In this document: piece after piece, positions 11,721-22,883 of the stretch
How positions within the stretch are numbered: position 1 is the first letter of the stretch
How the letters are laid out: each line of letters starts with the position of its first letter
NCBI GenBank assembly: GCA_033239525.1
Contig: BSYO01000025.1
Span: 124,001-188,000, forward strand
Reading direction: 5' to 3'
Origin: Nepenthes gracilis
Lineage: Eukaryota > Streptophyta > Magnoliopsida > Caryophyllales > Nepenthaceae
DNA length: 64,000 bases
Program-made: the position numbers and the translations under genes
The notes under the pieces: generated by a model
The model's input: only the letters and a program-made list of their open reading frames with translations
What the model was told of the DNA's origin: nothing
The model's database searches: none

Positions 11721-13288
11721 TGCTCTCAACCACTCCGTTGACTCCCTAAAAGGAAGATTGGGTGGGAAAAGAGGTACGACGAAGGTAACCTACTCTGTTG
11801 ACTTCTTGAAAGGAATATTGGGTGGGAAAAAGGTACGAAGAAGGTAACCTACTCCGTTGAGTTCTTGAAAGGAAGATTGGGTAGGCAAAGAGGTATGAAA
11901 AAGGTAACCTGCTCCATTGACCTTTCAAGAAAAGAAGATGAGTGGGAAAAGAAGTACAAAGAAGTACCATGTAGGTGACTTACTTTCATCTACTTTTACT
12001 TGCCCCATTGCCTATAAATATCAAGTTTAGAGGTTAGGGGGAGTATGAAATCTATGTGAAGCACGAAGGAGTAGAAGGAGAAAAAAGGGATTCCAAATTT
12101 AAGTGAGGAAATCTATAAGCCCAAGATCAATGAACTGTACTCAATGTTTCATCCTTAGCTATTTATCATCTGAAAATCTGATGATATTATGATCTTCTTC
12201 TTCGTCTTCATAATTTTATGAGATGCATATCATAATAATTACGCGGCATGTTTATGAAGAAATTTTATTGTTGTGAATTTGCTATGTTTATATGTGAAAT
12301 TTTGTTCCACGGCTCATATTTGGGAACTTTGCATAGAAAGGTTACCTTACATGTTTAAATTACTGTCAATAACTTTAGATTGTATATTCATGATTCCACT
12401 TGGTTGCATGCTGATCGTCGTTTGTAAAAGAAAGACTGCATCCTTTTAAGCACTTCGGACATTGAAAATAGTTTTTAACGACCGAGTAGCTGTAAGCCTT
12501 AAATGTAGCCAATTTTAATCTATGACAGTTGAGTAGCTGCAGGCCTTAAATGTTGCTAATTCTGATCTATGATGGTCGAGTAGTTGTAGGCCTTAAATCT
12601 AGTGGATTTCAATTTGTGGTAGCCGAGTAGCTGTAAGCCTAAAATGTAGAGAGACAAGAAAATTAGGTTTTTGTTTGGCATTCGTTTTGGAAAACCAATT
12701 CACATGAAAATGACTTGTCCACATTTTTTGCTTCATTTCGTCGCGTGGATTTTGTTTCCTAATTGTATTTATTCATATATTTGATTATTGACACCTTATT
12801 AAGTAATCTACTCACTCATTGCTATTTTATTATCTTCAGACAATCAAGGCTTTATGCAAGATGAAACAGAGTAGAGTCAGATGGGTAGCTAGGCAGGAAG
12901 GCCAACCTGGATTACTATAGCAGTACTTGATCATCTATAAAGTATTTTTAGTCATTTTGGAAATTTTGTAACTCAATCCTGCTGTATGAATCAATGGATA
13001 AATTTAGTACTTTCACAGAATTTTTATGGGTTAAATTGTTTTAGTTCCCAACGGCATCTTATATGACTTTGGTTTTGTTCTCTAATCGACCGACCTAGTA
13101 CTTTGGGCGGTCACCTTGTGACCAACCTGCTTTAGGTTATCTTGTTGACCGGCCAATTTTGACCCAATGTAAGCATAAAAAAAAAGAGACTGTCCATTTT
13201 ATACGTGAGTTGAGCCAGAATGGTTCTCCAGCCAAGTGTACCTTGATGGAGGTCATCATAAGATAAATGGCCCGTTCCGTCACAAATG
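11721..13288 (+). repeat. 5' LTR of chromovirus
   Basis: Begins TGCTCTCAACC. Three to four tandem copies of a unit of about 59 bp (ACTCCGTTGAC...GAAGGTAACCT) fill 11731-11960. A TATA box, TATAAATA, lies at 12013-12020. Four copies of a unit of about 53 bp (CCGAGTAGCTG...CCTTAAATGTAG) lie at 12480-12650. Pairs with 18561-20126. No clear tRNA primer-binding site was seen downstream. Confidence 0.88.
12013..12020 (+). promoter_or_regulatory. TATA box of chromovirus LTR
   Basis: TATAAATA in the context GCCTATAAATATCAAG. It is conserved at 18797-18804 in the 3' LTR and sits where the element transcript would start. Confidence 0.7.
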
Positions 13289-13559
13289 ATAATGAGAATC
13301 GAGATATCTTAGATATGATCTGAATTTATATGGAAGCCAGGATAGATTAAGACCGATCAATGAGTAGGTGAAAATATAGGGGAACTAAGCTAAGACTTAG
13401 TTGGGCTAGCATTAAGTAAGAACCAGGACGATGTGTTTAGAAAGCATCATGTTCTAGTAGAACGAATTATAAACTGACCAAGTTAGTCTGTTCCAAAAAA
13501 TGACTAGCAGGGAAAGAGAGCTACACGTAACTTTCAAGACCGAGAAGCAGAGTACCTGA
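13289..13559. other. Chromovirus leader
   Basis: Untranslated leader between 5' LTR and gag. Any tRNA-Met type primer-binding site has decayed beyond recognition. Confidence 0.5.
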
Positions 13560-14413
13560 ACATATTATGAAGGATGGCCAATGTCTTGGAAGCTATGGGA
13601 TAACACAACTTAGCTCCAGCTCCTACTAATCAAGGGGCATTAATATATGACTGATTTACCAATGAACGAGTTCCAGAGTTCTTAGGAGAGTTGGATTCAA
13701 TCAAGGTGGACACTTAGATTCAGAGGCTTAAGAAAGTATTTGTGGTTATTAAATGTCCAGCCAAAGATAAGGTTTTGTTTGCCACTCACAATTTGGAAGA
13801 AGCCCATCACTAGTAAGAAATGTAGAAAATAGTATTCAAGATACTTGAGAATGAAATTACTTAGGCCATGTTTGAAGTGACCTTTCTGAAGAAATACTTT
13901 CCTACCAGTTTCGAGAGCAGAAAGAAGAGGATTTTTACAGTTAAAACAGGGCGGTTGTACGATGGAAAAATACAACGCTAAGTTCACAAAATTATCCCAA
14001 TATGCCCCGTACATGGTGGAGGAAGAGGATAGGAAGGGTAGGCAGTTTTTCCAAGGTTTGAGGGATGACATTAGGAAGTATTTGTCCACTTTGAAGTTAC
14101 TGACGTATGGGAAAGTACTAGATAGAGCCATCATCTATGAAAATGAACTAGAGAAGAAAGAGTTTTTCAAAACGAGATCCAATTGGGATGGCACGGGAGC
14201 CAGCCCCAATGTGGAGACTGGGAGACCCCCAGAAAAGGTGAGGCAGTCGGAGTCCTGAAATGAGTCCATCAAATCAACCCCAGCCTCAAGGGCATCATCC
14301 AACCCATGCTTTCATTGCGGAAGGCTGCATGTTGGCAAGTCGTGTTTCAAAAAGCTAGGAGTTTGCTACAACTGTGGACAGACAGGGCATATGATAAGAA
14401 ACTGCCCCCAATA
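13560..14413 (+). pseudogene. Chromovirus gag
   Basis: Reads as a Gypsy gag polyprotein that would form the element's particle. A capsid-like stretch includes ITWAMFEVTFLKKYFP-type sequence (about 13855-13905), then an open segment at 13962-14258 (MEKYNAKFTKLSQYAPYMVE). The C-terminal part holds two cysteine knuckles at about 14310-14413: [13 protein letters not shown], and [14 protein letters not shown], a standard CX2CX4HX4C. Stops occur at 14256 and at several places before 13960. The CAATAG right after the second knuckle (14408-14413) ends this frame. Confidence 0.8.
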
Positions 14414-15056
14414 GAAGCAAACCCTTGAGTCCAAACCAACCATCTTGGCCAAGGCATTTGCAGTTTCGGTGAAAGAGGCAGAGGTCTCATCTGACATAGT
14501 AGAAGGTAATCTCTTTATTTGTGGTGTCTTCTGTCATGCACTTTTTGACTCAGGATCTACTTACTTATTTGTTTCACTTAAATTTGCACATCACCTTACA
14601 TCATGCCCTAAGATTCTTGACTATTCTTTAATTGTCTCAACACCCATAGGGTCATCGGTGATTCTAGACGTTATGTACCCTGGGTGTGCTATAGAAATTA
14701 ATGGATCTCAATTGCTAGCTGATTTGATTCTATTTGAGATGTCTGATTTTGATGTGATCTTAGGTATAGATTGGTTGGTAAGATATCACACCAATATTGA
14801 TAGTTTTAGGAAAAGGGTAGATCTTGTTATTTCAGGAGATAAGCCTACTTATATCCAAGGGGTTTTGCGAAAAGAGATATCTTGTTTTATTTCAACAATT
14901 CATGCCCAACATTTAATGAGGAATGTATATCAATCCTATCTGGCATATGTTAGAGTGGTCGAGGATCATGAAATATCAGCTAAGGAGATCCTTGTTGTGG
15001 GAGAGTTTGAGGATTTATTCCCTAATGAATTACTTGGGTTTCCTCCACACCAAAAA
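14414..15056 (+). pseudogene. Chromovirus aspartic protease
   Basis: An open frame of 204 codons from 14445 contains the retropepsin active site ALFDSGSTYLF (catalytic Asp codon at 14547). About 68 residues later comes the DFDVILGIDWL block that marks the second half of Gypsy proteases, then the linker to RT ([17 protein letters not shown]). It would cut the polyprotein. The active-site triad DSG is intact, making this the least damaged part of the element. Confidence 0.85.
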
Positions 15057-16330
15057 TAGAGTTTCAAATTAACTTGGTGCCAAGGTCGACACCAATATCT
15101 AAGCCGCCCTATAGAATGGCACCGGCTGAGTTGAAGGAGTTGAAATAGCAATTACAAGAATTGCTAAATAAAGGATTTATCAGTTGAGTCTATTCCCATA
15201 GGATGCATCGGTCTTGTTTGTGAAGAAGAAAGATGGAACATTAAGATTGTGTGTAGACTATCGGGAGCTTAATAAGATTATCATTAAAAATAAATATCCT
15301 TTGCCTAGAATTGATGATCTTTTTACCAGCTATAGGGAGCTTGCATATTTTCTAAGATTGATCTTTGATCCGGATATTATCAACTCCGGATTAAGCAGGA
15401 GGACGTGGCAAAAACAACATTCAAAATGAGATATGGCTACTACGAGTTTGTAGTAATGTCGTTCGGTGACAAGCGCTCCTACCTCTTTTATGGGTTTAAT
15501 GAACTGAGTCTTTCGGCTTTACTTGGATAAATTTGTGGTGGTCTTTATCAATGATATCCTTATCTACTTTAAGAGTAAGGAAGAGCACGATGAACATTTA
15601 AGAACTGTGCTCCAAACCCTTTGAGAGTATAAGTTATTTGCAAAGCTGAATAAATGTGAATTTTGGTTAAAAGATATAGGATTCTTAGGCCATATCATTT
15701 CTAATGATGGCATTTCGGTCGACCCTAGGAAGATTGAGGCCGTTGTGAATTGGAGTCGTCCGACTTTAGTAACTGAGGTCTGGAGTTTCTTGGGCATGGC
15801 CGGATATTATCATAGATTTGTTGAAAATTTTCCGAATTGCTATGACACTAAGCCAATTAACAAAAAAGGAGGCTAAGTTTAAATGGACCGAGGAATGCCA
15901 GCAAATCTTTTACGTGCTAAAGACCAATTAACCACTGTACCGATATTGGTTATTCCAAATGGATCGGGTGGATTAATAGTTTATTGTGATGCCTTAAGGA
16001 TCGGGTTAGATTGCGTCCTAATGCAACACAAAAAGGTGATTACATATGGATCCCGACAATTAAAGGTTCGTGAAAGGAATTATCCAACGTATGATTTAGA
16101 ACTAGCTCTGTCGTGGTGTTTACGTTAAAAATCTAGAAACATTATCTGTACAGTGAGAAATTTCTTGTGTATATTATTACCAGAAGAGCTTAAAGTATTT
16201 ATTTTCATATAAGGAGTTAAATATGAGGCCAAGGAGGTGGATCACATTTCTAAAGGATTATAACTGTGAGATCCTTTATCAGTCAAGGAAAGCAAATGTG
16301 GTGGTTGATGCTTTGAATCGCCAATCAAAT
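15057..16330 (+). pseudogene. Chromovirus reverse transcriptase and RNase H
   Basis: RT blocks in order: [20 protein letters not shown] (about 15213-15275), [11 protein letters not shown], then the catalytic box at 15541-15560, which reads VFINDIL instead of the usual FxDD, so the first catalytic Asp codon has become Asn (15550-15552). Then come LNKCEFW, FLGHIIS, and GFLGM/AGYYHRFV-type linker. RNase H follows with [17 protein letters not shown] (about 15975-16025) and [10 protein letters not shown]. Stops at about 15147, 15186, 15427 and 16125 and frameshifts break the frame. Confidence 0.85.
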
Positions 16331-16459
16331 TTTATGGCAATGCTGTAGATTAAAGAGATGGAAATGCTAGATTGTGTTAAGCATTGTAATATTCAGCGAT
16401 ACATTAAAGGTAATCGGATGCTGCTCTCTTATCTTCAAGTGCAGCCGGAGATGTTATAG

Positions 16460-17283
16460 AGAATCAAAGAAGGACAAGTGAACAACCATTTCTTGATGGA
16501 GATTGTAGGAAACTTGGAGAAAGACTCCAAAGCGGATTTCAATATTCGGGCTGATGGAGTTTTAAAGTTTAAAGATCGTTTTGTGTGTACTGAAAATATG
16601 GAGTTTAGGGAAGAGATTATAAGAGAAGCCCACTGGACCAGGTATACACTACATCGTGGGATTAATAAAATATATCAAGACTTAAGAAAACTACTCTAGT
16701 GAAAGAATATTGAAAAAGAAAATTATAGTGTTTGTGAATAAATGACTTGTCTACCAACAATTAAAGGCCAAGAGAAGGAAACCGGCTGGGTTCACTACAA
16801 TCAATGCCCATCCCAAGCTAGAAGTGGGAGGACATTATGATGGATTTTGTATCTAGATTGCCCCGAACTCTAAACAACCATGACACCATATGGGCTATCG
16901 TTGATAGGCTGACCAAATCGGTCCATTTCTTAGCCATTCGGACGATCTACTCTTGGGATCAATTGGCCCGACTTTATATTAACGAGATTGTTAGGCTCCA
17001 TGATGTGCCAGCTTCAATTGTATTTGACTATCACTTTAGATTTGTCTCAAAATTTTAGGAAAGTTCATGTCTAAAATTGGGGACAGAACTAAAATTTAGC
17101 ACTACTTATCATTCCCAAACAAATGGTCAATCAAAGCACACCATTCAAATCTTGGAAGACATGTTAAGAGCCTTTGTAATGGAGATGAAGGGTAGTTGGG
17201 ATTATCATTTGGCTCTGATAGAATTTGCTTATAATAACAGCTATCAAGTAAGTATTGGCATTGCACCATTTGAAGCCCAATAG
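16460..17283 (+). pseudogene. Chromovirus integrase
   Basis: The zinc-binding region keeps its His residues (EAHWTRYTLHRG, about 16625-16662). The Cys pair is lost: the position of the first is a stop (TGA) and the second is Tyr (near 16741-16757). The catalytic core is MDFVSRLPRT (about 16840-16869), DRLTKSVHFLA, and IVFD (about 17019). In the normally SERTIQ block the catalytic Glu codon reads Lys (SKHTIQ, about 17133-17150). Stops at 16699, 17056 and 17281 divide it. Confidence 0.85.
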
Positions 17284-17409
17284 GAAAGAAAATGCGATCA
17301 CTTATTCATTTGAAAGAAACGGGAGATAGACGACTACTTGTTCCAAAAATCATCAAGAAAATGATAGAGAAAATTAGGTTGATTCATGAGAAATTGAAAG
17401 TAGCTTAAA

Positions 17410-17875
17410 GTAGGTAGAAGAGCTATGTGGACAAAAGAATCAGTGTTGAAATTTGAAACTAGAGATTTTGTATTTCAGAAGGTGTCCCCAACCAAAGGAA
17501 TAACTCGATTTGGGGTTAAAGGAAAATTGAAACCAAGGTTTATAGGACCCTTTGAAATTTTGGAGAAAGTCAGCAAGGTAGCATATCAATTAGTCTTGCC
17601 TTCAAATTTGGCTGAAGTTCATAACGTATTTGAAATATCAATACTTCGTAAATATATCCATAATTTAGCACATGTGATCAATTCTGAGCCACCGGTTATT
17701 GGAGAGAACATATCTTATGTTGAGAAACCAATATAAATTTTAGATCAAAAGAATCAAATATTGCCTACAAAAATCAACCATCTAGTAAAAGTCTTATGGA
17801 AAAATCACTCTGCTGAGGAAGCCACATGGGAACATGAGGTAGAAATCTAGAGCAAGTACCCACAACTATTCCCAT
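17410..17875 (+). pseudogene. Chromovirus integrase C-terminus and chromodomain
   Basis: The C-terminal integrase segment reads KVSPTKGITRFGVKGKLKPR, then GPFEILEKVSKVAYQLVLPS and VFEISILRKY. A chromodomain-like end follows: VLWKNHSAEEATWEHEVEI and KYPQLF (about 17790-17870). Chromodomains of this type in chromoviruses are thought to steer integration to heterochromatin. A TAA at about 17734 and a TAG at about 17849 interrupt it. The sequence GGGGACGAAATTTTATAA (17922-17939) is the usual Gypsy post-pol motif. Confidence 0.85.
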
Positions 17876-17879
17876 TAGG

Positions 17880-18560
17880 TATATATATATATATATATAA
17901 GTATTATATATATTTTAAAATTTTGGGGACGAAATTTTATAAATAGAGAAGAATGGTAAGGATCGAGTTTCTAGAATTTAATCACTCACAACCTTAATGG
18001 AAGAAAAATTAATCGAAATAGTTGTTAGTGAGACGAGAAAGCTAATAATCGGCCGAAGTAGTAAGATAGAAAATCTTGAAGATTTGACTGGAAATTTCTG
18101 CGTTCAACGACATTTTGGTGTGACGGTCAATTCCTTTTGTTGATCGAAAATTTTTGCGTTGACTAAAATTTTGGTGTGATCGGCAATTCCTTCATTGACC
18201 AAAAACTTCTGTGTTGACCGACATTTAGGTGTGACCGACAATTCCTTCGTTGACTGAAAATTTCTGTGTTGACCGGCATTTTGGTGTGACTAGAAATTTC
18301 TGCATTGACTGGCATTTTGGTGTGACCAAAAATTTCTATGTTGACCGATATTTTGGTGTTATAGTATTGACGGAAATTAGGAAGTTAAACCAAAATAACT
18401 ATGAACCACACTCTGTTAATGGACAGAAACACTAAGGTCATTTGGAAATTAGGTAAAGAGCTCGAGGACTCATCAGAGTCCGAGGACCGATAAAGGAGAC
18501 CGAGGACTTAGAAATTGAGATCAAGTAAGGCGGTTAGTATAATCAGTCATGGCCATATCC
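17880..18560 (+). repeat. Chromovirus 3' untranslated region with TA run and minisatellite
   Basis: A TA microsatellite lies at about 17880-17900. From about 18085 to 18365 a composite tandem array alternates a module of about 35 bp (AAATTTCTGTGTTGACCGGC and ATTTTGGTGTGAC) with one of about 20 bp (GGCAATTCCTTCGTTGAC). About six modules of the first kind are visible, and the last two have lost the second module. No gene seen. Confidence 0.65.
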
Positions 18561-20126
18561 TTCTCTCAACCATTCCATTGGCTCCCTGAAAGGAACATTG
18601 GGTGGTAAAAGAGGTACGAAGAAGGTAAATGACTCCGTTGACTTCCTGAAAGGAAGATTGTGTGGAAAAAGTAGTACGAAGAAGGTAACCTTCTTCGTTG
18701 ACCTCTTAATATAGGAAAGATTGAGTGGGAAAAGAAGTACAAAGAAGTACTAAGTAGGTGACTTATTTTTCACCTATTCTTACTTGCCCCATTGCCTATA
18801 AATACCAAGTTTAGAGATTAGAGGGGGAGTGTGAAATCTGTGTGAAGCACGAAGGAGTAGAAGGAGAAAAAAAGGGATTCTAGATTTAAGTAAGGAAATC
18901 CATAAGCCCAAGATCAAGTAAGTATACTCGATATTTCGTCCTTATCTGTTTATTGTCTGAAAATCTGATGATATTTTGATCTTCTTCTTCTTCTTCATAA
19001 TTTTATGGCATGCCTATCATAATATTTACATAGCATGTTTATGAAGAAATTCTATGATTGTGCATTTGCCATGTATACATGTAAAATTTTGTTTCACAAC
19101 TCATATTTGGAAACTTTGCACGGAAAGGTTATCTTGCATGTTTAAATTACTGTCAATAACTTTGGATTGCATATTCATGATTCCACTCGGTTGCATGTTG
19201 ATCGTCGTTTGTAAAAGAAAGACTGCATGCCTTTAAGCACTTTTGACATTGAAAACAGTTTTTAATGGTCGAGTAGTTACAGGCCTTAAATATAGCCGAT
19301 TTTGATCTATGACAGCTTAGTAGTTGCAAGCATTAAATGTAGCTGATTATAATCTATAATGGCCGAGTAGCTGCAGGCCTTAAATGTAGCCGGTTCTGAT
19401 CTATGATAATCGAGTAGCTGTAGGCCTTAAATGTAGCCGATTTTGATTTATGATGGCCGAGTAGCTGCAAGTCCAAAATGTAGTCGGACAAGAAAATTTG
19501 GTTTTTGTTTGGCATTTTTTGGAAAACCAGTTCGCATGAAAACAACTTGTCCACATTTTCTGCTTGATTCCGTCGCATGGATTTTGTTTCCTAATTGTAT
19601 TTATTCATGTATTTGATTATTGGTACATTATTGAGCAATCTGCTCACTCATTACAATTTTTTTATCTTTAGACGACCAAGGGTTTATGCCGGACGAAATA
19701 AAGTAGAGTCAGACAGGTTGTTAGGCAATAAGGCCGACCTGGATTACTATAGCAGTACTTGATTAGCCATGAGGTATTTTTTGTCATTTTGGGAATTTTG
19801 TAACTCAATCCTACTGTATGAATTAATGGATAAATTTAGTACTTTCGCATAATTTTTATAGGTTAAATTATTTTGGTTCCTAATGGCATCTCATACGGCT
19901 TTGGTTTTGTCATTTAACCGACTAACCTAGTACTCTGGGCGGTCACCTTATGACCAACTTGCTTTAGGTTGTCTTGTTGACCGGCCAGATTCGATCCTGT
20001 GTAAGCATTAAAGAAAAAAAAAAGAGACTATCCATTTTATATGTGAGTTGGGCTGGAATGGTTCTCCGGCCAAGTGTACCTTGACGGAGGTTGTTATAAG
20101 ATAAATGGCCCATTCCGTCACAAGTG
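18561..20126 (+). repeat. 3' LTR of chromovirus
   Basis: Pairs with the 5' LTR throughout. It has only three units of the first tandem array (18571-18755) but five of the second (19265-19485). TATA box at 18797-18804. Ends CACAAGTG before CAACA. Confidence 0.88.
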
Positions 20127-20438
20127 CAACAGTAAAGTTTGTAATAATTTTAATACCGACTTAGTGGGAGTGAGTTGTGCTATGCTTTTGTCTATTGTTC
20201 TCATCTTGGGACTCCTGGAGATTACTAGTTGTTCCTCCTATTCCTTACAACCTATTGTCATGGTTTCTGTGCATGTTGGTGCAGGGCAGCTGGAGTCCAT
20301 TGCCTTACTACATATAATGTTATCTTTTTAATGGTTACCTTTTTCGAGTGTGATGGTGAACTTTCTGACATCTAGGAAGTCTTTCTATGCCATAATATTG
20401 TCTTGAACTATTTTTCATTCTGTTGAATGTATCTTCAG
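20127..20438. other. Flank between chromovirus and aminotransferase fragment
   Basis: No TNP2 coding seen. The 3' part (to CTTCAG at 20433-20438) looks like the end of an intron leading into the aminotransferase exon. Confidence 0.5.
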
Positions 20439-20883
20439 GGATTATTTGAAGGTCTAAAAGCCTATAGGAAACAAGATGGTAACATATTACTTTTTCGTCC
20501 TAATGAAAATGCTTTGCGCTTGAGGATGGGTGCTGAGAGGATGTGCATGCCTGTACCAACTGTTGAACAGTTTGTTGAAGCTGTAAAGAACACAGTTCTA
20601 GCAAATGAACATTGAATAATGACTAATCAGTGACTTTACTGTCATGCCATGAAGTATTTGTTCAGAAGCTTGTCGAGATCGTCTGGAATGCTTTGTCTCT
20701 TTTTTTTTCTTTGCTTCCTATGGATTTTTTTTCTCATTTGCATTAAATTTTTTTTAAAAATTACTTATTTCAGATTCCTCCAACGGGTAAAGATTCTTTG
20801 TATATTAGGCCATTGCTTATGGGTAGTGGCCCGGTTCTAGGAATTGCACCAGCACTTGAGTACACCATTCTGACTTTTGTATC
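20439..20883 (+). pseudogene. Branched-chain aminotransferase gene fragment (two exons)
   Basis: Two exons of a plant BCAT, a PLP enzyme that transfers the amino group of Leu, Ile and Val. Exon 1 (20439 to about 20614) follows a clean TATCTTCAG acceptor and reads [20 protein letters not shown], then [14 protein letters not shown] and [14 protein letters not shown]. Its donor is lost, giving a stop after NEH. The intron (about 20615-20773) is T-rich with acceptor TATTTCAG. Exon 2 (20774 to about 20883) reads [20 protein letters not shown] then EYTILTFVS and departs from the family after that, before the PLP-lysine region. Retained introns show it came from genomic DNA, not cDNA. It lies within the CACTA borders, so capture by the transposon is the simplest explanation. 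Confidence 0.85.
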
Positions 20884-22530
20884 TCACTTGCATTTGTTCA
20901 GTTTGCTTTGTAATGACATTAACCATATTTTGATTTGATTTGTAAGAGTTCATTATCAAGTGTCACTACACATATACTTGGATTGTGCTCAACTCTTGAG
21001 ACTCTGGCTCGTAAATGAGTTTTAGTTCAAGTCTTATTTTATCAACTCGAGCTATTGTTTGGAGAAATTTGGTCGGGAGTTTGGTACACTAAGGCATACA
21101 CCAACGGAAATGAATTGAATCAAGCCAAGCAAAACTTGTTTTTTAGACCAGACTTAAAAACAAGTGAAATTTAAGTCCTAAAATAAGTTTATCAATGAGT
21201 ATTTTAAAAATAATTAGATAAACAAGTAAACTTTTTTTTTTGTAATCAATTATTAAATAAGTTTATTTATGAGATTATAATCGAACTTATTGACAAGTCT
21301 ATAAATAAACATATAACCGAATGTAATTTAGTTGATTAGCCCCAATAAATCAAGCCAGGACATATACAAACATGGCTTCTTGTTTTATAAGATTTAAAAT
21401 TAGGCTCGAATATTTTTTACCATATTAAACTTCAAGAATCTTTCTTCAGTCAAACCTCCTTACTATTAATGAATAGCTTAACTCAATGCTTGTTATGCTT
21501 TAGACCAAATGACAAATGACTCGCCATCAATATTTTGTTATACAATAATTTATTATTTTATTACTACTAATATTTTGAATTCATGATAGATTATTTTTAT
21601 ATATTATAATGCCTTTCTAAAAAAAGAAAGGTCATGATCAAGCAAATTTTATGAAACAAGTATGACGTACAAATTGATTACAAAACATAAAACAAACATT
21701 GTTTTCAACGGCCAAGTACAGATCAAATAAAATTATCAGCATAAATTCTTAATGGCCAAAAAAATAAATTTAGCTCAAAATTGACACTATACATCGAACA
21801 ATGAATAGAGAATAATGACTACTCCGATAGTGACGTTGAACGGAAAAGGACGATACCACGAACACTATATTTTAGTCATAACTTTTTGTCAACTATAAGA
21901 TTAAATAAAATATTTGAAATAAGATAGTAGAAAAAATTAAAAATAAACATTTGAACGAATAATGATGATAGTGACGATAAATAAGTAAAAAATATTTTAA
22001 TGTAAAAATAAATCTTATTTTATAAATTGAGATTCAAAAAATTTTAACTAACAAATCATTATTTTTTAACAATAATAAGGTAGACTTACAATTATTTTAA
22101 GAAATGGAAGAGATTGCTTACCTAATTTGTGACGATAAATAGTAATTACAGCTCCAAACAGTGACGATGGACAACAGCGAAATGAAATAACAGCCACGGC
22201 AACAGTATCTCTCTTTCAGGTGATGGCAACAATTACGGATGTAACGACAACGGCTGAAGAGCGATACTTAGCAAAATAAAGGGGAAAAGAGGAAGGGAGG
22301 AAAAGAAAGTAGTGTGACGCTTAGCAAAATGGGAAGCCTAAATGGGGACGAGGATATAATTTTCCTTAGATGCCTACGGCCGTTGGATGCCTTTTCATCC
22401 AACGGTTGCATGTCACCCTTTTTTATATATATAAATCAACGTGCACATGGTTGATGAAGGTTGGTTAGAAGCTTCTAGGGTTCATGATAATGGGCGAACT
22501 AAATTAAATGTTAAATTAATTTAATTTAAA
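20884..22530. other. CACTA interior right of aminotransferase fragment
   Basis: AT-rich up to about 21800. Then a stretch with many GTGACGAT / CGACGGCAACGG-like words (21815-22260) resembles the 5' untranslated part of CACTA elements. A perfect 10-bp stem with 6-nt loop lies at 22380-22405 (CCGTTGGATG ... CATCCAACGG). No gene seen. Confidence 0.45.
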
Positions 22531-22883
22531 ATGTTAAATTCAATAAATTTCACCACGACTATTAAAATTTAAATTTTATTTATTAAATTTTTATAAGATT
22601 TAGATCTTTAAAATAATAATTTAATAAATAATTCATAATTTTTAAAACATTTTTAAGTATTAGGATGTATTTTTTATAATTAGTGATAATATATTTTTAT
22701 CACTATTATTTTTATTATTTAGTATTAATTATTTTATTTTTTATGAATTAGTATTTATTTAATTTTAAACTTTTAGTGATAAAATTATATTTGTGTCACT
22801 AAATTATAAATATTGATTATTAATAGTTATAAAAATATATTTATCACTAATTTTTTATCACTAAAAATTATTTTTTTGTAGTG
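22531..22883. repeat. CACTA right terminal and subterminal repeats
   Basis: AT-rich with repeated TTAGTGATAA / TTATCACTAA motifs between about 22680 and 22870, ending TTTTTTTGTAGTG at 22883. Confidence 0.7.

Larger units (their letters stand above)
11721..20126 (+). mobile_element. Del/Tekay-type chromovirus (Ty3/Gypsy LTR retrotransposon), complete but decayed
   Basis: Two direct repeats of almost equal length (11721-13288 and 18561-20126, about 1567 bp) bracket gag with a CCHC knuckle, protease, RT, RNase H, integrase and a C-terminal chromodomain, in that order. This is the Gypsy order, and the chromodomain marks it as a chromovirus. CAACA occurs immediately before the left LTR (11716-11720) and immediately after the right one (20127-20131), consistent with a 5-bp target duplication. 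The start is TG in the left LTR and TT in the right; both ends read TG, not CA, so the borders may be off by a few bases. Many stops and catalytic substitutions show it is inactive. Confidence 0.88.
5004..22883 (-). mobile_element. CACTA (En/Spm-like) DNA transposon with nested chromovirus and captured gene fragment
   Basis: Read on the minus strand, the right end (22883) opens with CACTACAAAAAAATAATTTT. The left end (5004) reads TACTACAACAATATTAATCT on +, a decayed CACTACAA terminus. Both ends are followed by many copies of a TTAGTGAY / RTCACTAA subterminal motif (about 5030-5270 and 22680-22870), a hallmark of CACTA elements. Inside, on the minus strand, are remnants of TNP2 (9890-11720) and a Transposase_24-type protein (about 6590-7830), the normal two-gene content. 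The chromovirus at 11721-20126 accounts for 8.4 kb, leaving a 9.5-kb original element. The 3-bp flanks are AAT and AGT, so the target duplication is only partly preserved. Not active: both genes are broken. Confidence 0.7.

Noticed and set aside
13287..13305. Possible tRNA-Met primer-binding site after the chromovirus 5' LTR
   Set aside because: TGATAATGAGAATCG matches the usual TGGTATCAGAGC at too few positions to call.
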